Assembly (NCBI RefSeq): GCF_023715205.1
Contig: NZ_JAMBNR010000002.1
Span: 406,577-470,576 of the forward strand
Direction of reading: 5' to 3'
From: Mesobacillus maritimus
Lineage (GTDB): Bacteria > Bacillota > Bacilli > Bacillales > Cytobacillaceae
Length of the DNA stretch: 64,000 bases
Part shown: positions 37,139-45,931 of the stretch, in pieces
Position numbering within the stretch: the first letter of the stretch is position 1
Layout: each line of letters begins with the position of its first letter
Notes under the pieces: generated by a model
Database searches by the model: none
The model's input: only the letters and a program-made list of their open reading frames with translations
What the model was told of the DNA's origin: nothing
Translations under genes and position numbers: made by a program

Positions 37139-37217
37139 GTAATATCCTAGGGGAGCGGGATTTAAGATTACGTTAGATTTGGAAAAAATATGCAATTGAC
37201 ACTATTTAATCTGATAA

Positions 37218-37244
37218 GGACTACCACATATGTGGTAGTCTTTA
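37218..37244 (+). terminator. Terminator after DGQHR copy 3
   Basis: GACTACCACA (37219-37228) pairs with TGTGGTAGTC (37231-37240), loop TA, then TTTATA. Perfect 10-bp stem. Confidence 0.8.
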
Positions 37245-37660
37245 TACATCTATTTTTGAGGAGAGAGATTAAATAAGAATTTAAATGTTAAAGTTTTATC
37301 CATGTATGGTTGGAAGACAGTAGTTCGGTTGGAACAATTATCATATCGCTTTGTATGGCTGACCATAGTCTAATGTGGCTGTGGATTATATTTCTATACA
37401 AAAATAGGGTATAATTCAGTTTAGAAAAGACGAGTTAAGTGGAGATATTTTGTGCTCTTGAAATCACTTAGATTATGACCTTAATAGAATATGTTTATTT
37501 ACATAGGTATTACTAAATTGTAGCAGTTTTATTGTTGTTGTGGAATTTTAGTGGAAGCTATATTTGAGGTTTAAACGATTTTTAGGACAGTAATCAATGA
37601 TGGTTAATTTCACAAGCTAAGATTATAATAGAATAATTATTTTGAGTTACAGTATATAAG
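37245..37660 (+). other. Intergenic stretch upstream of the methylase
   Basis: About 415 bases of AT-rich DNA with no open frame worth reporting and no clear repeat. It separates the DGQHR gene from the restriction-modification system. Confidence 0.4.
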
Positions 37661-37688
37661 TTGCCTATTTCTTTTTTTATGTTATACT
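37661..37688 (+). promoter_or_regulatory. Candidate promoter of the methylase gene
   Basis: -35 TTGCCT (37661-37666), 16-base spacer, -10 TATACT (37683-37688). Just after it, CTTACCTG and CGGTTAAG form an imperfect inverted repeat over the start site, a plausible place for the HTH domain of the methylase itself to bind. Confidence 0.5.
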
Positions 37689-37737
37689 TACCTTACCTGT
37701 AAAACGGTTAAGATGCATAGTTGCGAGGTGTTTGGAG

Positions 37738-39900
37738 TTGAAATCTACTAAAGAGATTGAAAAAGAATATAAAGTTACCCGACAAACACTACATAATTGG
37801 ATAAATGAGGGTCTTATTTCTACACCACGTAAAGACTGGCGTGGTTGGTTTGAATGGGATAATAGGAATGAATTGGAGATTAAGGATTTGATGAAAGTAA
37901 AAGAAGACCTATATAATCCTTCTGTACAGGAAATACCTGCAGAAAAACTAAAAATATTTAACAGACGTTATTTAGGTTCTAAACAAAAAATGTTAGATTT
38001 CATCTACAATACTGTAGTTAATAACACTACTGGCATTTATACTGTTGCTGATATTTTTGGCGGTACCGGGTCAGTAGCTGAGATTTTTCGATCTAAAGGA
38101 AAAAGAATTATCATAAATGATATACTTCATTCGAATTTTATATCCTACCTAACTTGGTTTGGTAGTGATGAAGTAGACTATAGTAAAATAAAAAAATATA
38201 TAAACGAACTTAATTCATTAGAATCCAAAGAAGATAATTATGTATCTCTTAATTTTGGAGATAAATATTTTTCTATGGAAAATGCGCGTAAGATTGGAGT
38301 GATACGTGAACGTATAGAAGAATACACTGATTTAAATGAGCGAGAAAAAGCATTTTTAATAACTTCTTTGATTTATGCAATGGATAAAGTTGCTAATACA
38401 GTAGGGCATTATGACGCATATCGTCATAAAATGGATAGTTTGAAACCTATACAGTTGCGTGTTCCAGAATTATATCATAATTTAGATAATGAAATTTATT
38501 GCGATGATGCCAATGAGTTGGTGAGGAGAATTAAGGCAGATCTAGTTTACATTGACACCCCTTATAATTCACGTCAATATGGTGACGCTTATCACTTATT
38601 GGAAAACATTGTTGACTGGAATAAACCTGACCTAACAGGGATTGCAATGAAAATGGTTAATCGTCAGCATATTAAAAGTGACTATAGTACAAAGAAAGCT
38701 CCAACTGTGTTTGATGATTTAATTCAGCATATTGACGCCAAATATATCCTCGTTTCATATAATAATATGGCAAAAAAAGGAGATGGTAGATCTAACGCTA
38801 AAATTTCAAATGAAGAAATAATAACTTCGTTAGAAAAACGTGGGGAAGTAACAATTTTCGAAACTCCATTTCAAACATTTACTACAGGTAAAACTAATAT
38901 TGAAGATCATAAGGAATTACTTTATTTGTGCAAAATTCATTCTATAAAGAGAAAAACTGGAAATATAAAAAAAACAGTATTAAAGAACAATTATATTAAA
39001 TCGGCTATTAATTATACTGGTGGGAAACATAAGTTGTTACCACAACTACATCCATTATTTCCAAAGGACTATGAAAATTTCATTGATATTTTTTCTGGTG
39101 GTGCAAACGTTGGTATAAATGCAAATCCAAAAGAAAAGATTTATTTAAATGATACTGAATCTCATATTATAGAATTATATAAATTGTTGTCAACAACAGC
39201 TTACGATGAAGTTATATATAAGGTTAATGACCTAATATATAGATATAAGCTTTCAAATACAAAGAAATTTGGGTATGAATTTTATGGCCTTAACTCGGCC
39301 GACGGATTAGGGAAATATAATAAAGAAGGATTTTTAAAACTTAGAAATGATTATAATAAAGGAGTCTATGATAATGACAAATTAAAGCCTATAGTTTTCT
39401 ATGTATTAATAGTATATGCATTCAATAATCAGGTCCGATTTAATAGTAAAGGAGAATATAATTTACCAGTTGGTAAACGAGATTTTAATGTGAATATGGA
39501 GAAGAAATTACATGACTTTCATAAGGCATTACAAGAAAAGGACTTTGTATTTTCTTCTAAAGATTTCAGAGAGTTTACTCAAATTGGAGAAAATGACTTT
39601 GTTTATCTGGATCCCCCATACTTAATCTCAACAGCAAGCTATAACGAAAATGGAGGGTGGACTGAAAAAGATGAACTGGAATTGTTGGGATTTTTAGATG
39701 AATTGAATAAAAAAGGAATACGTTGGGCACTATCCAATGTTTCTCTTCACAAAGGTAAAGAGAATACTTTACTATTAAACTGGTCTGAAAAATATGATAC
39801 ACATACATTAGATTACCATTACAATAATTCAAATTATCAATCAACTGCCAAGAACAATATTACTCAGGAAGTTTTAATAACAAATTATAAAATTGACTAA
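37738..39900 (+). CDS. HTH-fused double D12-class DNA adenine methyltransferase (type IIS)
   Basis: 720 aa from TTG 37738 (GAGGTG 7 bases upstream; the frame opens at TTG 37732). Three parts: residues about 1-60 a MerR-like helix-turn-helix (YKVTRQTLHNWINEGLI); about 75-410 a D12-class N6-adenine methylase with AdoMet motif VADIFGGTGSVAEIF and catalytic DTPYNSRQYGDAYH; about 425-720 a second one with INYTGGKHKLL, FIDIFSGGANVGIN and catalytic DPPYLIST. Two modules suit an asymmetric site, where each strand needs its own methylation, as in AlwI/FokI-type systems. It protects against the downstream endonuclease. A terminator separates it from the restriction genes. Confidence 0.88.
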   Translation: MKSTKEIEKEYKVTRQTLHNWINEGLISTPRKDWRGWFEWDNRNELEIKDLMKVKEDLYNPSVQEIPAEKLKIFNRRYLGSKQKMLDFIYNTVVNNTTGIYTVADIFGGTGSVAEIFRSKGKRIIINDILHSNFISYLTWFGSDEVDYSKIKKYINELNSLESKEDNYVSLNFGDKYFSMENARKIGVIRERIEEYTDLNEREKAFLITSLIYAMDKVANTVGHYDAYRHKMDSLKPIQLRVPELYHNLDNEIYCDDANELVRRIKADLVYIDTPYNSRQYGDAYHLLENIVDWNKPDLTGIAMKMVNRQHIKSDYSTKKAPTVFDDLIQHIDAKYILVSYNNMAKKGDGRSNAKISNEEIITSLEKRGEVTIFETPFQTFTTGKTNIEDHKELLYLCKIHSIKRKTGNIKKTVLKNNYIKSAINYTGGKHKLLPQLHPLFPKDYENFIDIFSGGANVGINANPKEKIYLNDTESHIIELYKLLSTTAYDEVIYKVNDLIYRYKLSNTKKFGYEFYGLNSADGLGKYNKEGFLKLRNDYNKGVYDNDKLKPIVFYVLIVYAFNNQVRFNSKGEYNLPVGKRDFNVNMEKKLHDFHKALQEKDFVFSSKDFREFTQIGENDFVYLDPPYLISTASYNENGGWTEKDELELLGFLDELNKKGIRWALSNVSLHKGKENTLLLNWSEKYDTHTLDYHYNNSNYQSTAKNNITQEVLITNYKID

Positions 39901-39901
39901 T

Positions 39902-39938
39902 TAACAAAACAGCTACCTGTAAGGTAGCTGTTTTGTTA
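39902..39938 (+). terminator. Terminator between methylase and restriction genes
   Basis: TAACAAAACAGCTACCT (39902-39918) pairs with AGGTAGCTGTTTTGTTA (39922-39938), loop GTA: a perfect 17-bp stem ending in T-rich sequence. It would let methylase be made without endonuclease. TATACT just after it may be the -10 for the downstream pair. Confidence 0.85.
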
Positions 39939-39978
39939 TACTATACCTATCAAATAATGGAAATATTAGGGTGAGGAA

Positions 39979-40953
39979 ATGATTTATACTGTAGATAGGG
40001 TACAATTCGATGTTAATGAAGAACTACTTTTTTTTGAGTTCTATAACCGCTCCAAAGATAATAATGATTTTGTAAGACGGAAATATAATGCTCTTTCCAA
40101 AATTCCAAATACTAGAACAATAGGTGTCAATTATGATGATAATGGACATGAAATTATAGTTTGGGAAGAAGGCAAAAGTACAGCTTTTTATTGGGGAGAA
40201 TATACGGAATGGTTTGTTCTAAAAAATAAAGAAGCTAAGATGAATTCTCCATTTAAATCCAAAAAGCTTGGGGCTGCTACTGAGAATGTTGGTGATCCAT
40301 TTGTACATGAGATATTAAATTACATACATAATGTAAACTTTTCTAGTGATGATAATGGGTTGGGAATTACAAAGAAAGCGTTAGATAATGAAGCAACCTA
40401 TGGTTTTGATTTTGATTTGTTTGATGATAAAAATAAAACAATCATAGAGTTTTTAAACAATGAAACTAAGGAGAAAGGGAAAAATCCGATTGATAATATT
40501 CATGCTCACCCAATGAGATATGCATGGATATCTAATGAAGAACAGAAGAAATTTGCAGAGAAGCAAAAAATAGAGAATCCAAATTGGGAGAACCCTCGAA
40601 AGAAAGATAACAGACAAAAATATATATCATTGTGGAGTGCAAGTCAAAAGTTAAACGGAGAATTATATCTTGTAAACTATAATAAGCTCGATAAAAAAGA
40701 GGATTTATCAGTTATTGAAGTAATAGAGCTAGATGAAGAAATGGGTATAATGTATGACATTTCATATAAGATTACTTTTAAACAATTAGTTACTTGGCTA
40801 ATAAAGATGAATAGTGACCCTCTTGCGGCAAAAGCTTATTTAGCAGGATTTGAAAAAGAGGTTCGTGATACTGTTTTTTGGGAAAATTATTATCAGAATC
40901 AAGCGACGTATCCTTCACCTAAAAGAAGTCATATTGGTAAGAATTACAAATAG
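39979..40953 (+). CDS. Partner protein of AlwI-type endonuclease, copy 2
   Basis: 324 aa, homologous along its length to the 330-aa protein at 22545. Shared anchors are MIYTVDRVQ, SSDDNGLGITKKAL, YGFDFDLF, TIIEFLNNE, DNIHAHPMRYAW, NRQKYISLWSASQKLN and VIEVIELDEEMG. The FDFDLF...IIEFL...QKYISLW arrangement looks like a PD-(D/E)XK nuclease core (D, E, late K). Between Tyr-Ala-Trp and the QKYIS motif it has about 20 extra residues compared with copy 1. It precedes the 707-aa endonuclease by 14 bases. Likely the second nuclease subunit or a specificity factor; untested. Confidence 0.62.
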   Translation: MIYTVDRVQFDVNEELLFFEFYNRSKDNNDFVRRKYNALSKIPNTRTIGVNYDDNGHEIIVWEEGKSTAFYWGEYTEWFVLKNKEAKMNSPFKSKKLGAATENVGDPFVHEILNYIHNVNFSSDDNGLGITKKALDNEATYGFDFDLFDDKNKTIIEFLNNETKEKGKNPIDNIHAHPMRYAWISNEEQKKFAEKQKIENPNWENPRKKDNRQKYISLWSASQKLNGELYLVNYNKLDKKEDLSVIEVIELDEEMGIMYDISYKITFKQLVTWLIKMNSDPLAAKAYLAGFEKEVRDTVFWENYYQNQATYPSPKRSHIGKNYK

Positions 40954-40967
40954 TTTAGGAGAAAAAA

Positions 40968-43091
40968 ATGAAAGTCAACAATAAGGAACAGGTTTTTAAT
41001 TTATTTGATACAAATGGACGTAGAAAAGACATTATCAATGCTTATAATATTTATACAAATATCTTAGAGCAAGTATATGAAGAAAGTGAATCTGGAACAT
41101 GGGGACGCTATCCAAATGAATCAACTCAATTGAGATTTTATGAATTAGCAATACAAAATTCACCAGAAGTTTTTAAGCTGCATCCTAAATATGATAACTT
41201 TATCAAAGCAATGGAAGATCCAAGAATAAAATTAGCGTTTGATAAAGGTGATATCAGTTATTTGAAAAAAGATAAAACGTTGAAGCAATTATATGCTGAT
41301 TTGGATAGTGCAATTGAAGGAAGAGCACGCCATTACACTAGTAATTTAGTTAAAATCGGTTTGACTGACGAGCAGAGACAAATTTCCCCCGTCGGAAAGG
41401 CATGGATACATGGTAAAAAACTTAGGAGAAGTAGATTCGAAAGACTATTGCCAATTGATGATACCAATTTGATGTTCTTACGCCAATTATTGAAGCTAAG
41501 GGTATACACAAAAGAAGAGGAAAAGTTTTATTCTCCCATGATTATGGCAGTATATATTTTACTAAAATATCCAAGAGTTAGTGAAGATTTGTTTATTACA
41601 ATGATACAAATGTTAAATCCGTATTTACCTAAAGAAGAGCCCTCTGATTTTATTAATGAATTTTTAGGTGGACAAGTCCAAAAATTAGAGAGAGAGTACG
41701 TTCCCTTTATAGTAAATGAGGCATTTGATGAAATAGTTAGTGAACCAACCCCTATGTCTAATGATGTTTTTGCTCGCAACTTTTCTAGTGGGAAAAGTGA
41801 GAAAACTATTAAAGTTTACCGTGAATTTTATCATTGTTTAGTTAAGTTTAATTCGGAACAAACAGAAGATAACCTTTTGAAGATAGTCGAGTTATTTTCG
41901 AATAATCAGAAAAAGTCAATGATTAATAAGGCGTTTGGTTTTGGCCGTAATGTTTTCAGCTTCGATAAAAGTGACAAAACAAATGTCAAAAAATTTTTAG
42001 AGTTAAATGAGGATCTAGATATTCTTACAAACGAAAACTTAAATGAAAAATTGTTTTTACAGTTTCTAGCATCGAAACGTCATGATCAAATACAGGAATA
42101 TGGTGATGTGACTAGACGTGTAATAAAGGTAACAGGTATTATAAGTTTTAAAAATGGTGTTGTTGAGTTAGCTCAACGAGATTTATGGACGAAATTTTTC
42201 TCGGGTATTGATCTAGAAAGTTTAATATTTGGGAATACCTCTCCTGAAGCATATACTTATTATGAAAAAAGAATGGATTCGCCTTTTTTAAATCACCTTA
42301 CGTTGGAGGAAATCTTTGAGCATAATGAAGAAAGTATTAACCAGCTAATTATTGATATTCAAAACGAATTGAATTTATCTAGTGATGAAGAAGTGCGTAA
42401 GACATTATTCAACAAAACAAGTAAAGCATTTATTGAACATATTGAGACAAATTATTCAAAAGAGAAAATACTAGAAATATTGCCACTTTTCTCAGATCGT
42501 AGTAATGACTCTAAAATTCAAAAAATGGTTGCTGAGAATACAGATGTTCCTACTATTTTTGAATATATTGTTGGCATTGCATGGTATCATATGAGTTCTA
42601 AAAAGTTTGATTTATTCTCTAGTTTTAATTTATCAATGAGTGCAGATTTTGAACCTGAAACTCATGCTGGTGGAGGGACAGGAGATATAGTAATTGATTA
42701 CGGTGATCAAATATTTATGCTTGAAGTTACATTAATGAATAAGAATGCACAAAAGCGTGGGGAATGGGAACCTGTATTGCGTCATGCGACTAATTTAACA
42801 ATTGAATCTGCTCCTAAAAAGGTGACTACCTTGTTTATTGCGGACGAACTTGATAAAAATACCATTAATATTTGGAGAGCTGTTGCAACTGTGCCGTTAC
42901 AATCATCTAAAGAAATGGATAGGTTTGCAAAAACAGTAACAATAATGCCTCTTAAAAATGAGGAATTAGCTAAAATGTTAGAGAATGAAAAAAATGAAAC
43001 TGAACTATATGAACGTATAGAAAAATCTTTTAACCAGCTTTCAAAGGAATTTAATATGGAATGGCGTAATGAGATAATAGAATTTATTTAA
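40968..43091 (+). CDS. AlwI family type IIS restriction endonuclease, copy 2
   Basis: 707 aa, longer than copy 1 and diverged from it. The N-terminus lacks the family's STTIRNPER opening. The middle has MIMAVYILLKYPRVSEDLFI, and the catalytic region is AGGGTGDIVIDYGDQIFMLEVTLM followed by PVLRHATN (about residues 565-610): the same D, E-x-T and RH pattern as copy 1. It would cut near an asymmetric site protected by the double methylase 1 kb upstream. AGGAG precedes the ATG. Family call is firm from the catalytic block; the recognition sequence is not readable. Confidence 0.78.
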   Translation: MKVNNKEQVFNLFDTNGRRKDIINAYNIYTNILEQVYEESESGTWGRYPNESTQLRFYELAIQNSPEVFKLHPKYDNFIKAMEDPRIKLAFDKGDISYLKKDKTLKQLYADLDSAIEGRARHYTSNLVKIGLTDEQRQISPVGKAWIHGKKLRRSRFERLLPIDDTNLMFLRQLLKLRVYTKEEEKFYSPMIMAVYILLKYPRVSEDLFITMIQMLNPYLPKEEPSDFINEFLGGQVQKLEREYVPFIVNEAFDEIVSEPTPMSNDVFARNFSSGKSEKTIKVYREFYHCLVKFNSEQTEDNLLKIVELFSNNQKKSMINKAFGFGRNVFSFDKSDKTNVKKFLELNEDLDILTNENLNEKLFLQFLASKRHDQIQEYGDVTRRVIKVTGIISFKNGVVELAQRDLWTKFFSGIDLESLIFGNTSPEAYTYYEKRMDSPFLNHLTLEEIFEHNEESINQLIIDIQNELNLSSDEEVRKTLFNKTSKAFIEHIETNYSKEKILEILPLFSDRSNDSKIQKMVAENTDVPTIFEYIVGIAWYHMSSKKFDLFSSFNLSMSADFEPETHAGGGTGDIVIDYGDQIFMLEVTLMNKNAQKRGEWEPVLRHATNLTIESAPKKVTTLFIADELDKNTINIWRAVATVPLQSSKEMDRFAKTVTIMPLKNEELAKMLENEKNETELYERIEKSFNQLSKEFNMEWRNEIIEFI

Positions 43092-43134
43092 GATATGGTT
43101 GATCTATTCAAAAATTAACTTTTCACAACATAAG

Positions 43135-43188
43135 AAAAGGAGCCTTAAGTCAGTTTAAAACCTGGTTTTTGTGCCCCTTTTTTTTATT
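43135..43188 (+). terminator. Probable terminator after AlwI-type gene copy 2
   Basis: AAAAGGAGC pairs with GCCCCTTTT (one mismatch) around an inner CAG/CTG stem, followed by a run of T. It sits between convergent genes and is less regular than the others. Confidence 0.55.
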
Positions 43189-43202
43189 TATCCATATTTG
43201 AA

Positions 43203-43403
43203 TTAAAGTTTCACAACATTAGCAGCTTGAGGTCCACGATTTCCTTCTACTATTTCAAAAGAAACTTCTTGGCCTTCTTCTAAGGATTTGTAACCTTCTG
43301 ATTGGATAGCAGTAAAATGAACAAATACATCGTCTGCTCCTTCGACTTCAATAAAACCGAATCCTTTTTCGTTATTAAACCACTTTACCTTACCATTTTG
43401 CAT
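43203..43403 (-). CDS. Cold shock protein (CspA/CspB family)
   Basis: 66 aa, the standard length. RNP1 KGFGFIE and RNP2 VFVHFTAI are both intact ([18 protein letters not shown] at the start). It binds single-stranded RNA/DNA as a chaperone. AGGAGG lies on the minus strand before the ATG, and the T/A-rich 150 bases upstream are likely its leader. It is the only housekeeping-type gene in this stretch and may itself be an element-borne copy. Confidence 0.93.
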   Translation of the reverse strand: MQNGKVKWFNNEKGFGFIEVEGADDVFVHFTAIQSEGYKSLEEGQEVSFEIVEGNRGPQAANVVKL

Positions 43404-43580
43404 ATTTACAAAATCCTCCTTTAATAGTAAGACATATTGTATAATATATCTGTAATTAATAATATTTTGAATATACTAAATTAAAATGATTATTTCAATA
43501 GAAATTTTCTTATTAATTTTTAATTTCTACACTTTATAGTTTCTAAGATGATATAAATACTAATAACCGTTTATACAGCC

Positions 43581-44171
43581 TTATAGATTATCTATTCTTC
43601 TTAAATGCAGATAAGCTTCTTTATTTACATGAATATTACCATTATTATAATAAAGGTAATTTAACTGGACTAATAGCGTGTATATTCTACTAAACTGCAC
43701 CTTATTCGTACTTAGAGACCTGCTTCCATATAATTTGTTATAACATCTTTCCCATTCGAAAAAAACCTCATTAATTTTTTGGGGCTTAATGTCATTAACT
43801 AAATAAAGCATTTCTAAAAATCCAAAATAATTAATAATAAAACCCTTTGAAATAAAGCGTATGTCTTTGGTTTTAATATAGTTTATTGCCCTGTTAGTTA
43901 AATGTAATTTATTATTACTCTTTATAACTAGCTCTACTTTTTCAAGTGTTGGGATTATAAGTCTTGCTGTATTATAAGATATGTTTACTAACTCAATTAG
44001 TCTTCCACATAACTCCTTAATAGATAAATTTTTATTTTGATTAATACAAATAAGGATTTCAGTTATACATCTTATTTTAGAGTTATCCAAATTGGGAAGG
44101 GATGGTATTGACCTATGTCTATTATGTGAATATTCTAGGTCAGTTTTAATTTGTTCTTTTATATCCTCCAT
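43581..44171 (-). CDS. Putative winged-helix protein
   Basis: 196 aa from ATG 44171 (AGGTG about 10 bases upstream; GTG 44183 is an alternative). Residues about 35-100 (NSKIRCITEILICINQNKNLSIKELCGRLIELV, NTARLIIPTLEKVELVIKSNNKLHLT) have the pattern of a winged helix. The C-terminal half is helical with FGFLEMLYLVND and no known domain. It is divergent from the PUA/EVE-like gene at 44450 and may regulate it. Low GC. Confidence 0.5.
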   Translation of the reverse strand: MEDIKEQIKTDLEYSHNRHRSIPSLPNLDNSKIRCITEILICINQNKNLSIKELCGRLIELVNISYNTARLIIPTLEKVELVIKSNNKLHLTNRAINYIKTKDIRFISKGFIINYFGFLEMLYLVNDIKPQKINEVFFEWERCYNKLYGSRSLSTNKVQFSRIYTLLVQLNYLYYNNGNIHVNKEAYLHLRRIDNL

Positions 44172-44449
44172 TAAGACCCACACCTATAATCAAAATATTT
44201 ATATATATTCCTAATATTAGAATAACATATTAATGGAGTCACTGGTAGAATGTAGAATCTGATTAATAATAGCATATGGTAATTGTTTCCTATAACGTTA
44301 GATTGATTTTAAACCAATTATTTATATAGGTTTGTTTAATATTTAACATCACTTAGCTAACAATATTTTCAACTCCATAACCATTTATTAAAAAAATCAA
44401 AATGATTAAACTTTAGTTTTTCTGGGGAAAATATATTAGAGGTGAGAAA

Positions 44450-44941
44450 ATGAATAAGATTGTATGCTTTAGTGCAGGTGGTGGGCAGGCCATTAAGAAT
44501 TTTAATAATACTGTACTAAATAATATAGATATTAGTAAAATTAAGGACTTTTTAGAATTTGACAATAAAGATTATAATCAGTTTTCTATATGGGGAATGA
44601 AAGATACAAATCGAAGTAAGTGCTTATGGGAAAAATTAAATGAAGGTGATATTGTTTTGTTTTATTATAGAACTAAATTTATTTCATATGGGAGAATTAT
44701 TAAAACAGATATCAATTCCTACCTAGCCCAGGATATATGGGGAAATGTTATATATAAATATCTTATAATAATGGAACCTCATAAAGAAATAAATTCACAT
44801 AGGGGCAAGTTTTGGGAGGCCTTTAATTATTCAAATTATGCAACAGTAAACGGGACATTGATACCCAGAATGGATTTACAAGAACGAATCATCAAGAAGT
44901 ATGATGGTTTAGAAAACTTCTTGAATTATGCATTATCTTAA
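44450..44941 (+). CDS. PUA/EVE-like domain protein
   Basis: 163 aa. The core SIWGMKDTNRSKCLWEKLNEGDIVLFYYRTKFISYGRII followed by AQDIWGN and YKYLIIMEP has the GD.v.fY pattern of PUA-like domains of the EVE type, which often read modified bases in type IV restriction proteins. Here the domain stands alone without a nuclease. GAGGTGAG precedes the ATG. An IS21 insertion lies 190 bases downstream, so a partner gene may have been lost. Confidence 0.5.
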   Translation: MNKIVCFSAGGGQAIKNFNNTVLNNIDISKIKDFLEFDNKDYNQFSIWGMKDTNRSKCLWEKLNEGDIVLFYYRTKFISYGRIIKTDINSYLAQDIWGNVIYKYLIIMEPHKEINSHRGKFWEAFNYSNYATVNGTLIPRMDLQERIIKKYDGLENFLNYALS

Positions 44942-45125
44942 TAAGATTGACATAGAGGTTCTATAAAATCCATAGCTTAATGATAAATTTATTTAAAATA
45001 GGGCGATTCGGATTGCTTAAACTTAGCGTGAGGTTATCATAATCCAATTAGGAATAAAGTGCGTAAATAAAATACAAGATCATTCGATAATACTTTTAAA
45101 ATCAATTAAATATCTAAACATTAGG

Positions 45126-45133
45126 AGGCTAAT
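45126..45133 (+). repeat. Target site duplication, left copy (AGGCTAAT)
   Basis: AGGCTAAT at 45126-45133 directly precedes the element and is repeated exactly at 47492-47499 directly after it. Confidence 0.9.
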
Positions 45134-45190
45134 TGTATTTTGCAAGTAAAAAGTGCATAGTTGCGCAAGAAATTTTGCAGAGTTTTGCCA
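45134..45190 (+). repeat. IS21 left terminal inverted repeat
   Basis: Begins TGTATTTTGCAAGTAAAAAG, continues with TGCATAGTTGCGCAAG and TTTTGCAGAGTTTTGC. It matches the complement of the right end with a few differences. Confidence 0.8.
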
Positions 45191-45205
45191 CCCAATTGAA
45201 TTAAC

Positions 45206-45931
45206 CTATCTTGCTCGTGATAAAGCGTTCGATAATCTGTAACTTCCACCATTAAATGTTAATACGTGGGCATGATGAATCAAACGATCCACTAATGCAG
45301 CTGTTAGTCTAGAATCAATAAAAATCCTATTCCATTGGCTAAATTCAAGGTTAGAAGTGATTATTAGGCTTTTCTGTTCATACCAGTCGGCAATTAGCTG
45401 AAATAGTAGTTCGGAGCCTTCCTTGCTAAAAGGTAGATAACCCATTTCATCAAGAATGATTAATTCTACCTTTTCAAATTTCTTCCTAAAGGAAGGCAGT
45501 TTATCTTGTTTAAGCGCTTGTTCCAATTGCTCGATAAGTGTGGATACACGATAAAATCTAACTTCATAACCCATTTCACATGCTTTTCTTCCTAATCCGG
45601 TTGCTAAATGAGATTTACCTGTCCCGGGAGCGCCAATCAAAACTACGTTTTGCTTATGCTTGATAAAATCAAGGCCCATTATGCCATCTTTATCAATCTG
45701 TGTCGGAAATCTAATCCTTTCGGTCCATTCATAGTTACTTAAACTCTTCGAGTCTAGGAATTTAGCGTTTTTAATTAAGCGCTGTACCTTTGCTTGATCA
45801 CGTAATCTAAACTCTTCCTTAAACAATGCCTCTAAAAATTGGGTAGGGGATTCAAAAGGAATCGACTCATAAATTTCAGAAACATAAGCGAGTCTTAAAG
45901 ACTTGCACATAGAACGGATTTGCTCGCTCAT
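45206..45931 (-). CDS. istB: IS21 helper ATPase IstB
   Basis: 241 aa. AAA+ ATPase with Walker A VLIGAPGTGKSHLATGLG (about residue 93), Walker B LIILDEMGYLPFS and sensor ITSNLEFSQW: the IstB/DnaC-like signature. It loads and activates the IstA transposase on target DNA. Its ATG overlaps the istA TGA (ATGA), so translation is coupled. Length and motifs look intact. Confidence 0.93.
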   Translation of the reverse strand: MSEQIRSMCKSLRLAYVSEIYESIPFESPTQFLEALFKEEFRLRDQAKVQRLIKNAKFLDSKSLSNYEWTERIRFPTQIDKDGIMGLDFIKHKQNVVLIGAPGTGKSHLATGLGRKACEMGYEVRFYRVSTLIEQLEQALKQDKLPSFRKKFEKVELIILDEMGYLPFSKEGSELLFQLIADWYEQKSLIITSNLEFSQWNRIFIDSRLTAALVDRLIHHAHVLTFNGGSYRLSNALSRAR

